Assembly: GCF_024385575.1 (NCBI RefSeq)
Contig: NZ_JANFMV010000001.1
Span: 2,013,681 to 2,077,680 of the forward strand
Direction of reading: 5' to 3'
Source: Rhizobium sp. NRK18
GTDB lineage: Bacteria > Pseudomonadota > Alphaproteobacteria > Rhizobiales > Rhizobiaceae
Length of the DNA: 64,000 nt
Of this stretch, positions 17,926 to 25,904 are shown piece after piece (positions within the stretch are counted from its first letter, which is position 1; each line of letters opens with the position of its first letter). A model generated the notes under the pieces. The model was not told the DNA's origin. It saw nothing but the letters and a program-made list of their open reading frames with translations, and ran no database searches. The translations under genes were made by a program, and so were the position numbers.

Positions 17926-18753
17926 TCATCTGAAGTCGGAGTCGAGAAAATGCGCCGGCGGCGGGTTGGAGATGCTTGACCGCTTGTTGCGCTTTTGCTT
18001 GCGATATTTCGCAACGCTCATGGATCGTCTGTCGCCGGCTGCCGTATTGAAGAATTCGATCATCGCCTCCGCAGCTGCAACCGCATCGTCGATCTGCATG
18101 ACCGCAGAATGGAGCAGGTGCATCCGCCCATCTTCATCGACATGAGACTTGAGAAAGACGACGGGTATGGCGTTCAGGCGGGCAACCTCCAAGACTGCGG
18201 GGCTGACGAATTTGTATTCGTCTTGCCATTTGAAATCGATAGAACAGCAAATTACCCGCTTGTTCCTTGCCGCGCTCCTGAGAAAGACGAGGCTGCCGGC
18301 GTTCCTTCGTACCGAATGAATGAGGGTTTCATCAAGGCCGATGCTGCGGGCTTTGGACCGCACATAGTCGGGGTCGGCCACGACCCTGTAATGTTCCACG
18401 CCCGCCTCGCACAGGCTTTTGGTGACGCCTGGATGTCCCTGGTGAAAGTCCACGATCAACAGAGGTCGATTTGCCCTCAGGATTTCCTCAATGGTCGGCG
18501 AGGACATGCTCCTGGCCTGACCATAGAGATGGGGCGCGTACCTCGAGTACATGCCCATTATCTGGGTCTGCAGTGTGCTTTGTCTGTCGGTGAACAGGCT
18601 GTGGCGAAGACAGAACTTGAACAGCTCGAATTTCTGGAGGGTTTTCCATGTTCTTTGAAACCCTTCCTCATCCGCGGACCCGGAATGCTGCCTGACGACG
18701 GCATTAAACAGAAGGCGTGCGAAACTGTTCGAAAGCCGCCGCAAATTCCGCAT
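17926..18753 (-). CDS. Orphan protein with acyltransferase-like pattern (paralogue B)
   Basis: 275 residues from the ATG at 18753; the frame stays open to an ATG at 18858, but the shorter form aligns with paralogue A (MGMY at residue 66 versus 69) and the longer would start 4 bp after a tRNA. Shared blocks: LLIVDFHQGHPGVTK (H107, K112), GVEHYRVVAD, CCSIDFKW, IPVVFLKSHV, FFNTAAGDRRS. The pattern suggests a divergent LPLAT-like fold with the catalytic acid replaced by Lys. The last 25 residues are a basic tail (KYRKQKRNKRSS) missing from paralogue A. GAGG lies 5 bp before an in-frame TTG three codons upstream of the ATG, an alternative start. It lies upstream of P450-ACP on the same strand. Confidence 0.7.
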   Translation of the reverse strand: MRNLRRLSNSFARLLFNAVVRQHSGSADEEGFQRTWKTLQKFELFKFCLRHSLFTDRQSTLQTQIMGMYSRYAPHLYGQARSMSSPTIEEILRANRPLLIVDFHQGHPGVTKSLCEAGVEHYRVVADPDYVRSKARSIGLDETLIHSVRRNAGSLVFLRSAARNKRVICCSIDFKWQDEYKFVSPAVLEVARLNAIPVVFLKSHVDEDGRMHLLHSAVMQIDDAVAAAEAMIEFFNTAAGDRRSMSVAKYRKQKRNKRSSISNPPPAHFLDSDFR

Positions 18754-18862
18754 TCCAAACAAGACGACCTCGTGACCGCTCGAGATATGACGACGTGGAT
18801 GCTGAACGAGTTTCGGCGACGATCCCCTCATCGCCGGACATCTCAAGCAGAAATTCATGAAA

Positions 18863-18938
18863 TGGTGAGCGCGCAGGGATTCGAACCCTGGACCTACTGA
18901 TTAAAAGTCAGTTGCTCTACCGGCTGAGCTACGCGCTC
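18863..18938 (-). tRNA. tRNA-Lys (anticodon TTT)
   Basis: 76 nt on the minus strand with an encoded CCA. Acceptor GAGCGCG pairs with CGCGCTC; D-arm GCTCAGCCGGTAGAGC; anticodon loop CTTTTAA; T-arm CAGGGTTCGAATCCCTG. Its 3' end faces the low-GC P450/ACP patch, the usual orientation for a tRNA integration site, though I see no duplicated 3' end nearby. Confidence 0.97.
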
Positions 18939-19175
18939 CCAAGGCGAAGGATTCTGGCCCCCGCTGGAATGGCGCGGAACATATTGGCGAGGTGGTATAT
19001 GGTCAACCCATAAAATTGCATTTTGCCTGGCGAAAATCAAAGGTCATTTTGGGCCTCTTGCCTGTGGCAATAAGTTGACTGGCATGTGATCGTCCGACGC
19101 TTTATTGAGGCCTTTGACGTGGCCTGTTTGAAGCGGGCCGGATTGTGAATGCCTGAACTGCCGGAGCCGGTTACC

Positions 19176-19922
19176 GTGTCGATTGCTGAAATTTCGCTCC
19201 TGAGTGCGCTCCTCGCCGGCGCTCTGTCCTTCCTGTCGCCCTGCGTGCTGCCGCTGGTGCCGCCGTATCTCTGCTACATGGCAGGCGTTTCGGTCGAGGA
19301 TTTTCGCGGCGGTGCGAACGGGACCGCATCGGCCACGCGCCGCACCGTGATGCTGTCGGCGCTGTTCTTCACGCTCGGATTTGCGACGGTCTTCGTTGCG
19401 CTCGGGGCAGGGGCGTCGACCATCGGCCAGCTGTTGCGCCAGCATCTCGATGTCCTCGCCAAGATCGGCGGTCTGATCATCGTCGTGATGGGTCTGAATT
19501 TCCTCGGTGTCTTCCGGCTCGGTTTCCTGGCGCGTGAGGCACGGTTCCAGGGCGGTGGCAAGCCGGCGACGCTGTCGGGCGCCTATATCATGGGACTGGC
19601 GTTCGCCTTCGGCTGGACGCCCTGCATTGGGCCGGTTCTCGGTGCCATCCTCGGGGTCGCCGCCTCGCGCGACACCGTCGGCGACGGTGCCTTCCTGCTT
19701 GCCGTCTATTCGCTTGGCCTTGCCATTCCGTTCTGGATTGCAGCCAGCTTCTCGGGCGCCTTCATGCGGTTCCTGTCGCGTTTCCGCAAGCATCTCGGCC
19801 TCGTCGAGAAGGTCATGGGCGCGCTCCTGGTGCTCACGGGCCTTGCCTTCATGCTCGGATATATCAGCGATCTGGCGATCTGGTTCCAATCGACCTTTCC
19901 AATCCTGTCGCAAATCGGCTAA
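19176..19922 (+). CDS. ccdA: CcdA-family thiol-disulfide membrane protein
   Basis: 248-residue inner membrane protein with six predicted helices, the CcdA/DsbD transmembrane type that carries reducing equivalents from cytoplasmic thioredoxin to periplasmic thiols for cytochrome c maturation. The paired redox cysteines are in SFLSPCVLPLVPPYL and AFGWTPCIGPVLGA. I prefer GTG at 19176 (GGAG 10 bp upstream) because relatives start at SIAEISLLSALLAG; an ATG nine codons earlier is possible. No other cytochrome c genes are adjacent. Confidence 0.9.
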   Translation: MSIAEISLLSALLAGALSFLSPCVLPLVPPYLCYMAGVSVEDFRGGANGTASATRRTVMLSALFFTLGFATVFVALGAGASTIGQLLRQHLDVLAKIGGLIIVVMGLNFLGVFRLGFLAREARFQGGGKPATLSGAYIMGLAFAFGWTPCIGPVLGAILGVAASRDTVGDGAFLLAVYSLGLAIPFWIAASFSGAFMRFLSRFRKHLGLVEKVMGALLVLTGLAFMLGYISDLAIWFQSTFPILSQIG

Positions 19923-19966
19923 CTGCTTACCGTTGATCGCGGAATGATTGCAGGCAAGACGAGCGC

Positions 19967-20929
19967 ATGGGGAATATTGTCGGACTACTGGCGCCTTTTT
20001 TCGGGTTGATCATCGTCGGCTTCGTGGCGGCCCGGATCACCAGGCAGGATCAGGCTGCGCTCGGCTGGATGAACACGTTCATCATCTATGCCGCGCTGCC
20101 AGCGCTGTTCTTCAAGCTGGTTTCGGGCACACCGATCGAAGAGCTGACGCGTTTCGACTTCATCCTGACCGATCTCGGCGCGACCTATCTGATCTTCATC
20201 CTGGTCTTCGCCGTCGGCTATATCATCCGGCGCAATTCACTGGCCGACTGCACCATCCAGTCGTTTGCCGGGGCTTACGGCAATATCGGCTACATGGGGC
20301 CCGGGATCGCGCTGCTGGCATTCGGCGAAAAGGCGGCCGTTCCCGTGGCGCTGATCGTCTGCTTTGAAAATGCGCTGCATTTCGTCGTGGCGCCGGCGAT
20401 GATGGCGATGGCCGGCGATGACAAGCGCGGTCCGCTGCAACTGGTCGTGGCGATCGCGCAGAAGGTTTTCCTGCACCCGTTCATCCTGTCGGCTGCCGCA
20501 GGCTTCGTCGTTGCGGCCTCCGGTCTGCAGGTGCCGGCCGCGTTCCAGAATTTCGTCAATTATCTCGCCCAGGCGGCCGCACCCTGCGCGCTGTTTGCCA
20601 TGGGCGTGACCTTGGCGCTGAGGCCGGTCAAGCGCGTGCCTGCGGAAATCTACTATATCGTGCCGGCCAAGCTGATCCTGCATCCGATCGTCGTCTATCT
20701 GGCACTCGCCAGCGTCGGCGGTTTCGACCCGGCGTGGATCTATTCGGCGGTTCTTCTGGCCGCCCTGCCGACGGCAACCAATGTCTTCGTCATCGGCCAG
20801 CAATATGGGGTCTGGCAGGAGCGGGCGTCGGCGACGGTATTGATCACTACGACGCTCTCGATCGTCAGCGTCACGGCGCTGCTCTACGTGATCGACAGCG
20901 GCCTGTTACCGCCCGAGCTTTTCCCGTAA
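19967..20929 (+). CDS. AEC family (auxin efflux carrier-like) transporter
   Basis: 320-residue membrane protein with about ten helices. N-terminal block FFGLIIVGFVAARITRQ and the central AGAYGNIGYMGPGIAL are typical of the bacterial AEC/permease group related to malonate and auxin carriers. The substrate cannot be predicted. It follows ccdA by 44 bp on the same strand and its last 24 bp overlap the convergent UbiH-family gene tail to tail. Confidence 0.88.
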   Translation: MGNIVGLLAPFFGLIIVGFVAARITRQDQAALGWMNTFIIYAALPALFFKLVSGTPIEELTRFDFILTDLGATYLIFILVFAVGYIIRRNSLADCTIQSFAGAYGNIGYMGPGIALLAFGEKAAVPVALIVCFENALHFVVAPAMMAMAGDDKRGPLQLVVAIAQKVFLHPFILSAAAGFVVAASGLQVPAAFQNFVNYLAQAAAPCALFAMGVTLALRPVKRVPAEIYYIVPAKLILHPIVVYLALASVGGFDPAWIYSAVLLAALPTATNVFVIGQQYGVWQERASATVLITTTLSIVSVTALLYVIDSGLLPPELFP

Positions 20930-22111
20930 CGCTCTCGGAAGCGAGAATATCCCGCCGCCCGGCTGTACGCCTTCGCGCATCACGAGGTGGCGCAGCGGCG
21001 AAACCGTGTCAAGCACGTGCAGTCCGGCCGCGCGCAGCATCTGTACCGGCAGGAAACCGGAGAGAAGAGTGCGATTGAGGAGATCGACGCTGGCGGTCCG
21101 GCTCATGATGTCGGCGCGGCGCTTCCAGTCGAAACGGGTACCGGCGTCGGCGGTAACCGGCTTGTTGCCAGACGGTGCCAGAGCGTCGGTCAGCGCGATC
21201 ACATCACGCAGGCTGAGGTTGAGGCCCTGGGCGCCGATCGGCGGAAAGACGTGGGAGGCTTCGCCGACAAGCGCGATGCGGCCCTTGCCGAATCGGTCGG
21301 CCATCAGGCCCGAGAGCGGCCAGGCCTGGACGCCGTCTTCGACGTACACGCGTCCGAGCAGCGATTGCATGCGGTCTTCGACCTTGCGGCTGAGTGCATC
21401 CAGCGGAAGAGCCATCAGATCGTCCGCCTGCTCGGGCTTCACCACCCAGACAAGGCTCGATCGCTTGCCGCCGGGCAGGGGAACCTGCGTGAATGGTCCC
21501 GTTTCGGTGTGAAATTCCGTCGAGATGTTTTCATGCGGCCGATCGTGGGCGAAATTCAGCACGATTGCCGATTGCGGGTAGGACCATGTGCGGCTGCCTA
21601 TGCCGGCGCTGGTGCGAACCAGCGAATTGCGGCCGTCGGCGCCGACGACGAAGTCGGCCACGAACGCACTTCCGTCGTCAAGGGTGACGGCCACGGCCGC
21701 ATCGGTGATGTCGATCGCCTGCGCCTTCGCCGTCAGCCGCTCGATATTGGGCTCGGCGGCGATCGCCGTTTCAAGGATGGCGTTGAGCGCGCTGTTGGGG
21801 AAATTGTACCCGAATGCCTCAAGATCGATGTCGCCGGCACGGAAGGAAACGACCGGTGCGCGCAGGAGACGGTCCGTGCCGTCGATGATCCGCATGTGCT
21901 TGAGACCGGCGGACTGCGCCTTCAGGTCCTGCCAGATGCCGAGACGGTCGATGAAGGCAATGGACTGGTCCATGAGCGCCGTGGTGCGCCTGTCATCCCG
22001 GTTCGCCGGCGGCGCAACGAACGCCACCTTGCGGCCCGCCCTGGCCAACGCCAGCGCTGCCAGCGAACCCGCCGGGCCGGCTCCGATAACACCGATTTCA
22101 TAATCGCTCAT
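20906..22111 (-). CDS. UbiH/UbiF/VisC-family FAD monooxygenase
   Basis: 401-residue flavoprotein hydroxylase. The N-terminal Rossmann motif is GAGPAGSLAALALARAG, the DG motif is FVVGADGRNSLVR, and the FAD-ribityl motif GRIALVGEASHVFPPIGAQGLN has Glu in place of the usual Asp (GEASH for GDAAH). Members hydroxylate ring positions of ubiquinone precursors; which position cannot be told. ATG at 22111 chosen over a GTG three codons upstream. Single gene, divergent from pcs. Confidence 0.88.
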   Translation of the reverse strand: MSDYEIGVIGAGPAGSLAALALARAGRKVAFVAPPANRDDRRTTALMDQSIAFIDRLGIWQDLKAQSAGLKHMRIIDGTDRLLRAPVVSFRAGDIDLEAFGYNFPNSALNAILETAIAAEPNIERLTAKAQAIDITDAAVAVTLDDGSAFVADFVVGADGRNSLVRTSAGIGSRTWSYPQSAIVLNFAHDRPHENISTEFHTETGPFTQVPLPGGKRSSLVWVVKPEQADDLMALPLDALSRKVEDRMQSLLGRVYVEDGVQAWPLSGLMADRFGKGRIALVGEASHVFPPIGAQGLNLSLRDVIALTDALAPSGNKPVTADAGTRFDWKRRADIMSRTASVDLLNRTLLSGFLPVQMLRAAGLHVLDTVSPLRHLVMREGVQPGGGIFSLPRALREKLGR

Positions 22112-22336
22112 GACCGCCACCTGTCACTTTCGTCTCTTCCGCATATTGCCTCTATTTAGCGCCGGCCGGTGCGCAAATCCATGGGGCGGAACGGCGCAGC
22201 CGTCAGATTGTATCCCCTTGGCCCGATTCATTTTTGTGCTGTACGTTACAGGCAAATACAGTATCAGGACTCACATGTGTGGACTTCGGGGCCCTGTCCT
22301 CGAAGTGCCGGCCGAAAAAGGGTGGGAACGGCGAAC

Positions 22337-23068
22337 ATGAAGATCTTCAACTACAGGCGGGTGCCCTATGCGGAAATCCGGGCGTTCTCCGTCCATATCC
22401 TGACGGCGTCCGGCTCGTTTCTGGCCTTTCTCGGCGTCGTGGCGGCGGCGGAACTGCGCTTCATCGACATGTTCTGGTGGCTCGGGCTGGCGCTCGCTGT
22501 CGACGGCATCGACGGACCGATCGCCCGCAAGCTGAAGGTGAAGGAGGTCCTGCCGAACTGGTCGGGCACGATGCTGGACAACGTCATCGACTACGTCACC
22601 TATGTGCTGCTGCCGGCCTTCGCGCTCTACCAGAAGCACATGATCGGCGAACCCTGGTCCTTCGTGGCAGCCGGCGCGATCGTCATGTCGAGCGCAATCT
22701 ATTACGCCGACATGGGCATGAAGACCGAGGAGAATTTCTTCTCCGGCTTCCCGGTCGTGTGGAACATGGTCATCTTTTCGCTGTTCGTGGTGGATGCCAG
22801 CGAGAATGCCGCCATGGTGGTGATCTTCGTCTCGGTGATCCTGACCTTCCTGCCGATCAACTTCCTGCATCCCGTTCGGGTCGAGCGGCTCCGGCCGCTC
22901 AATCTCGGCATATTCCTGCTCTGGTGCCTGTTGGGCGGCATATCGCTTCTCAGGCATTTCGAAATGGCATCCTGGATGGTGTGGTTGTTCATCGCTTGTG
23001 GTATCTACCTCTACGTGATCGGAGCGGTACTGCAATTCTTTCCGAATCTCGGGAAAAAGTCAGTCTAG
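22337..23068 (+). CDS. pcs: Phosphatidylcholine synthase
   Basis: 243 residues, eight or so membrane helices. Pcs makes phosphatidylcholine directly from choline and CDP-diacylglycerol in the inner membrane; it is characteristic of rhizobia and other host-associated bacteria. The CDP-alcohol phosphotransferase motif is present in its Pcs form: DGIDGPIAR, then 8 residues, G, then MLDNVIDY. Length agrees with known rhizobial Pcs. The frame is open 56 codons upstream but family similarity begins at MKIFNYRRVPYAEIR. Confidence 0.95.
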   Translation: MKIFNYRRVPYAEIRAFSVHILTASGSFLAFLGVVAAAELRFIDMFWWLGLALAVDGIDGPIARKLKVKEVLPNWSGTMLDNVIDYVTYVLLPAFALYQKHMIGEPWSFVAAGAIVMSSAIYYADMGMKTEENFFSGFPVVWNMVIFSLFVVDASENAAMVVIFVSVILTFLPINFLHPVRVERLRPLNLGIFLLWCLLGGISLLRHFEMASWMVWLFIACGIYLYVIGAVLQFFPNLGKKSV

Positions 23069-23174
23069 ACCAGGAAAAACCACTTCTCGCCACACTGATA
23101 ATGCTTAGTTTGTTGCGAGATTCCGATTGTATGGCGGGATATTCCGCCGACCGCAGACGCTAGCGGGAGAGGGT

Positions 23175-24245
23175 ATGAGGAAGATAATTGTCACGCTGCT
23201 GGTCCTTGCTTGCGGGAGCTTGGGGATGACGGCGGCACGGGCCGATGACAAGCCGAAGATCTGTTTCATCTATGCCGGGTCCAAGACCGACGGTGCCTGG
23301 AGCCAGGCCCACGAGCAGGGTCGGCAGGCGCTGCAGGAGAAGTTCGGCGACAAGATCGAGACGACCTACCTGGAGAACATTCTCGAGGGTCCGGAGGCCG
23401 AGGGCGTCATTCAGAAGCAGGCCGCTTCCGACTGCCAGATGATCTTCGCAACCTCATTCGGCTTCATGGAGCCGGTCTTGAAGGTGGCTGCGGACTTTCC
23501 GGACGTAAGGTTCGAGTATGCCAGCGGCTACAAGGTCTCAGGCAATGTCGCCACCTATACCTCGCGTTTCTACGAGGGGCGCTACATCGCCGGCCAGATA
23601 GCGGCCAAGGTTTCGAAGAGCGGTGTCGCAGGCTATGTCGCGTCCTTTCCGATTCCCGAGGTCATCCGCGGGATCGATGCGTTCCTTCTCGGCGCCCGTT
23701 CCGTCAATCCTGAGTTCAAGCTGAAAGTCGGCTGGGCCAATGCTTGGTTCGATCCCGGCGTCGAGGCCGATGTGACCAAGGCGCTGATATCCGAGGGCGC
23801 CGACGTCATCACCCAGCACACCGATAGCGCCGCGCCGATGCAGGTGGCCGAGGAAATGGGCGTCAAGGCGTTCGGCCAGGCCTCCGACATGATCTCGGTC
23901 GGTCCGCATGCGCAGCTGTCGGCGATCATGGACACCTGGGGCGCCTATTATATCCGCCGCGTCCAGGCCTTTCTCGACGGCAAGTGGGAGGCGCAGCGGA
24001 GCTGGGAAGGGTTGGCCGACGGTATTCTGACGATGGCGCCCTACACCAACATGCCGGACGACGTGAAGGCGATGGCCGAGGCGACCGAGAAGAAGATCAA
24101 GTCCGGGGAGCTCAAGCCTTTCAGCGGGCCTATCCACAAGCAGGATGGCAGTCTCTGGCTTCCGGATGGCGAGACGGCAGACGACCGCACGCTTCTGGGG
24201 CTGAATTTCCTGGTCCAGGGCGTGGAAGGCGAGATGCCGCACTGA
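23175..24245 (+). CDS. Orphan BMP-family (PnrA-like) substrate-binding protein
   Basis: 356 residues with a cleavable signal peptide (KIIVTLLVLACGSLGMTAARA). The mature part shows the BMP/PnrA pattern: ICFIYAGSKTDGAWSQAHEQG, FATSFGFMEPVLKVA and QHTDSAAPMQVAEE. Family members bind purine nucleosides and related bases for ABC import. There is no ATPase or permease next to it, so it either shares the nucleoside transporter encoded at 45.4-50.1 kb or serves one elsewhere. It is paralogous to the binding protein at 49013-50095. ATG at 23175 preceded by a purine-rich GGGAGAGGG. Confidence 0.9.
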   Translation: MRKIIVTLLVLACGSLGMTAARADDKPKICFIYAGSKTDGAWSQAHEQGRQALQEKFGDKIETTYLENILEGPEAEGVIQKQAASDCQMIFATSFGFMEPVLKVAADFPDVRFEYASGYKVSGNVATYTSRFYEGRYIAGQIAAKVSKSGVAGYVASFPIPEVIRGIDAFLLGARSVNPEFKLKVGWANAWFDPGVEADVTKALISEGADVITQHTDSAAPMQVAEEMGVKAFGQASDMISVGPHAQLSAIMDTWGAYYIRRVQAFLDGKWEAQRSWEGLADGILTMAPYTNMPDDVKAMAEATEKKIKSGELKPFSGPIHKQDGSLWLPDGETADDRTLLGLNFLVQGVEGEMPH

Positions 24246-24401
24246 CGTGCGGCAATCGCCTCAGCGGTCCAGTCGTCACCTTAGAATTCCCTTAGCGACA
24301 ACCTAATTCTGTTGCTATCAATCCCGGCGGCCTGTCGAATGACTGTCGGGTTTCATCCCGCCCACGGGCATGTGGCGAACGATCAATTCGGAGAAGAGAG
24401 A

Positions 24402-25778
24402 ATGAACGACCGTACCTGTCTCGCGATCGTCCTTGCCGCCGGCGACAGCACGCGGATGAAATCGAGCAAATCGAAGGTCCTGCATCCGATTGCCGGGCGC
24501 CCGATGATTGCCCATGTGATGGCCGCAGTGGCCGCCACCGGGATTGCGGATGCGGCTCTGGTGGTCGGCCGCAATGCCGATGAGGTGACCAAGGCAGCCT
24601 CGGTCGAAGGCTTGTCCGTCGAGGCGTTCCTGCAGACCGAGCGGCTTGGAACCGGACATGCTGTGCTTTCGGCACGCGACGCGATCGCGCGTGGCTATGA
24701 CGATATTCTCGTGACCTATGGCGACGTGCCGCTGGTGACTGCCGCGCCGTTTCTCGCAGCCCGCGAGGGGCTTGCCGCCGGCAATGACGTCGTCGTCATC
24801 GGATTCGAGACGGCCAAGCCGACCGGCTATGGCCGGCTGATCGTCGAAAAGGGTGAGCTTCTGGCGATCCGCGAGGAAAAGGATGCGACCGACGAGGAGC
24901 GAAAGATCACCCGCTGCAACAGCGGCCTGATGGCGATCAACGGCCGGAAGGCGATTGAACTTCTCAGCCGGATAGGTAACCAGAACGCCAAGGGTGAGTA
25001 TTACCTGACGGACCTCGTCGAGATCGCCCGCTCACTCGGCGGCCGGACATCGGTGGTCGATGCGCCGGAGGCAGAGCTCGCCGGCTGCAACAACCGCGCC
25101 GAACTGGCGATGATCGAACGCTTCTGGCAGGAGCGCCGTCGCCATGAACTCATGGTCTCCGGCGTGACGATGATTGCCCCGGAAACCGTGTTTCTCGCCT
25201 ATGACACCGAGATCGGCCAGGACGCGCTGATCGAGCCCAACGTCGTGTTCGGCCCGGGTGTGACGATCGATGGCGGCGCGGTGATCCATGCATTCTCGCA
25301 TATCGAGGGCGCACATGTTTCGGCCGGGGCGTCGGTCGGGCCGTTTGCGCGGTTGCGGCCGGGCGCGGATCTGGCGGAAGGGTCGAAGGTCGGAAATTTC
25401 TGCGAGGTGAAGAATGCCGATATCGGCAAGGGCGCCAAGGTCAACCACCTGAGCTATATCGGCGACGCGTCCGTCGGGGCCGATGCGAATATCGGCGCCG
25501 GCACAATCACCTGCAATTACGACGGGGTGAACAAGCACCATACGGATATCGGGGCAGGGGCATTCATAGGGTCCAACTCCGCGCTTGTCGCCCCGGTCAA
25601 TATCGGCGCGAATGCGCTTGTCGCTTCGGGCAGCGTGATCACGGAGAACGTTCCCGACGAAGCGCTCGCGCTCGGCCGCGCCCGCCAGGAGGTGAAGCCG
25701 GGTCGGGCGACCGTGATCCGCGAGCGCAACCTTGCCATCAAGGCCGCCAAGAAAGCCGCGAAGGATGCCGGCCGCTAA
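24402..25778 (+). CDS. glmU: Bifunctional GlmU (GlcN-1-P acetyltransferase / UDP-GlcNAc pyrophosphorylase)
   Basis: 458 residues. N-terminal uridylyltransferase: [19 protein letters not shown] at the start, TYGDVPLV and the NSGLMA segment. C-terminal left-handed beta-helix from about residue 255 (hexapeptide repeats such as [33 protein letters not shown]) holds the acetyltransferase. It makes UDP-GlcNAc for peptidoglycan and lipid A from the product of the next gene's pathway. GGAGAAGAGAGA precedes the ATG at 24402. glmS follows after 126 bp. Confidence 0.97.
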   Translation: MNDRTCLAIVLAAGDSTRMKSSKSKVLHPIAGRPMIAHVMAAVAATGIADAALVVGRNADEVTKAASVEGLSVEAFLQTERLGTGHAVLSARDAIARGYDDILVTYGDVPLVTAAPFLAAREGLAAGNDVVVIGFETAKPTGYGRLIVEKGELLAIREEKDATDEERKITRCNSGLMAINGRKAIELLSRIGNQNAKGEYYLTDLVEIARSLGGRTSVVDAPEAELAGCNNRAELAMIERFWQERRRHELMVSGVTMIAPETVFLAYDTEIGQDALIEPNVVFGPGVTIDGGAVIHAFSHIEGAHVSAGASVGPFARLRPGADLAEGSKVGNFCEVKNADIGKGAKVNHLSYIGDASVGADANIGAGTITCNYDGVNKHHTDIGAGAFIGSNSALVAPVNIGANALVASGSVITENVPDEALALGRARQEVKPGRATVIRERNLAIKAAKKAAKDAGR

Positions 25779-25904
25779 GGTCAGCAGTGACGGAGGCAAT
25801 TTGTCCATTAACCTGCCGAAATTCAATGTGAATCGGCAAGTATTGCGTATTGCGCCGGAATGGTTAGGAGTGCGGCAACCGAGTGAAAAGCGCAGGGTTG
25901 TTGC

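Noticed and set aside
25779..25904. glmS ribozyme in the glmU-glmS gap
   Set aside because: The gap is only 126 bp, no glmS ribozyme core was recognised, and that element is mainly known from Firmicutes.
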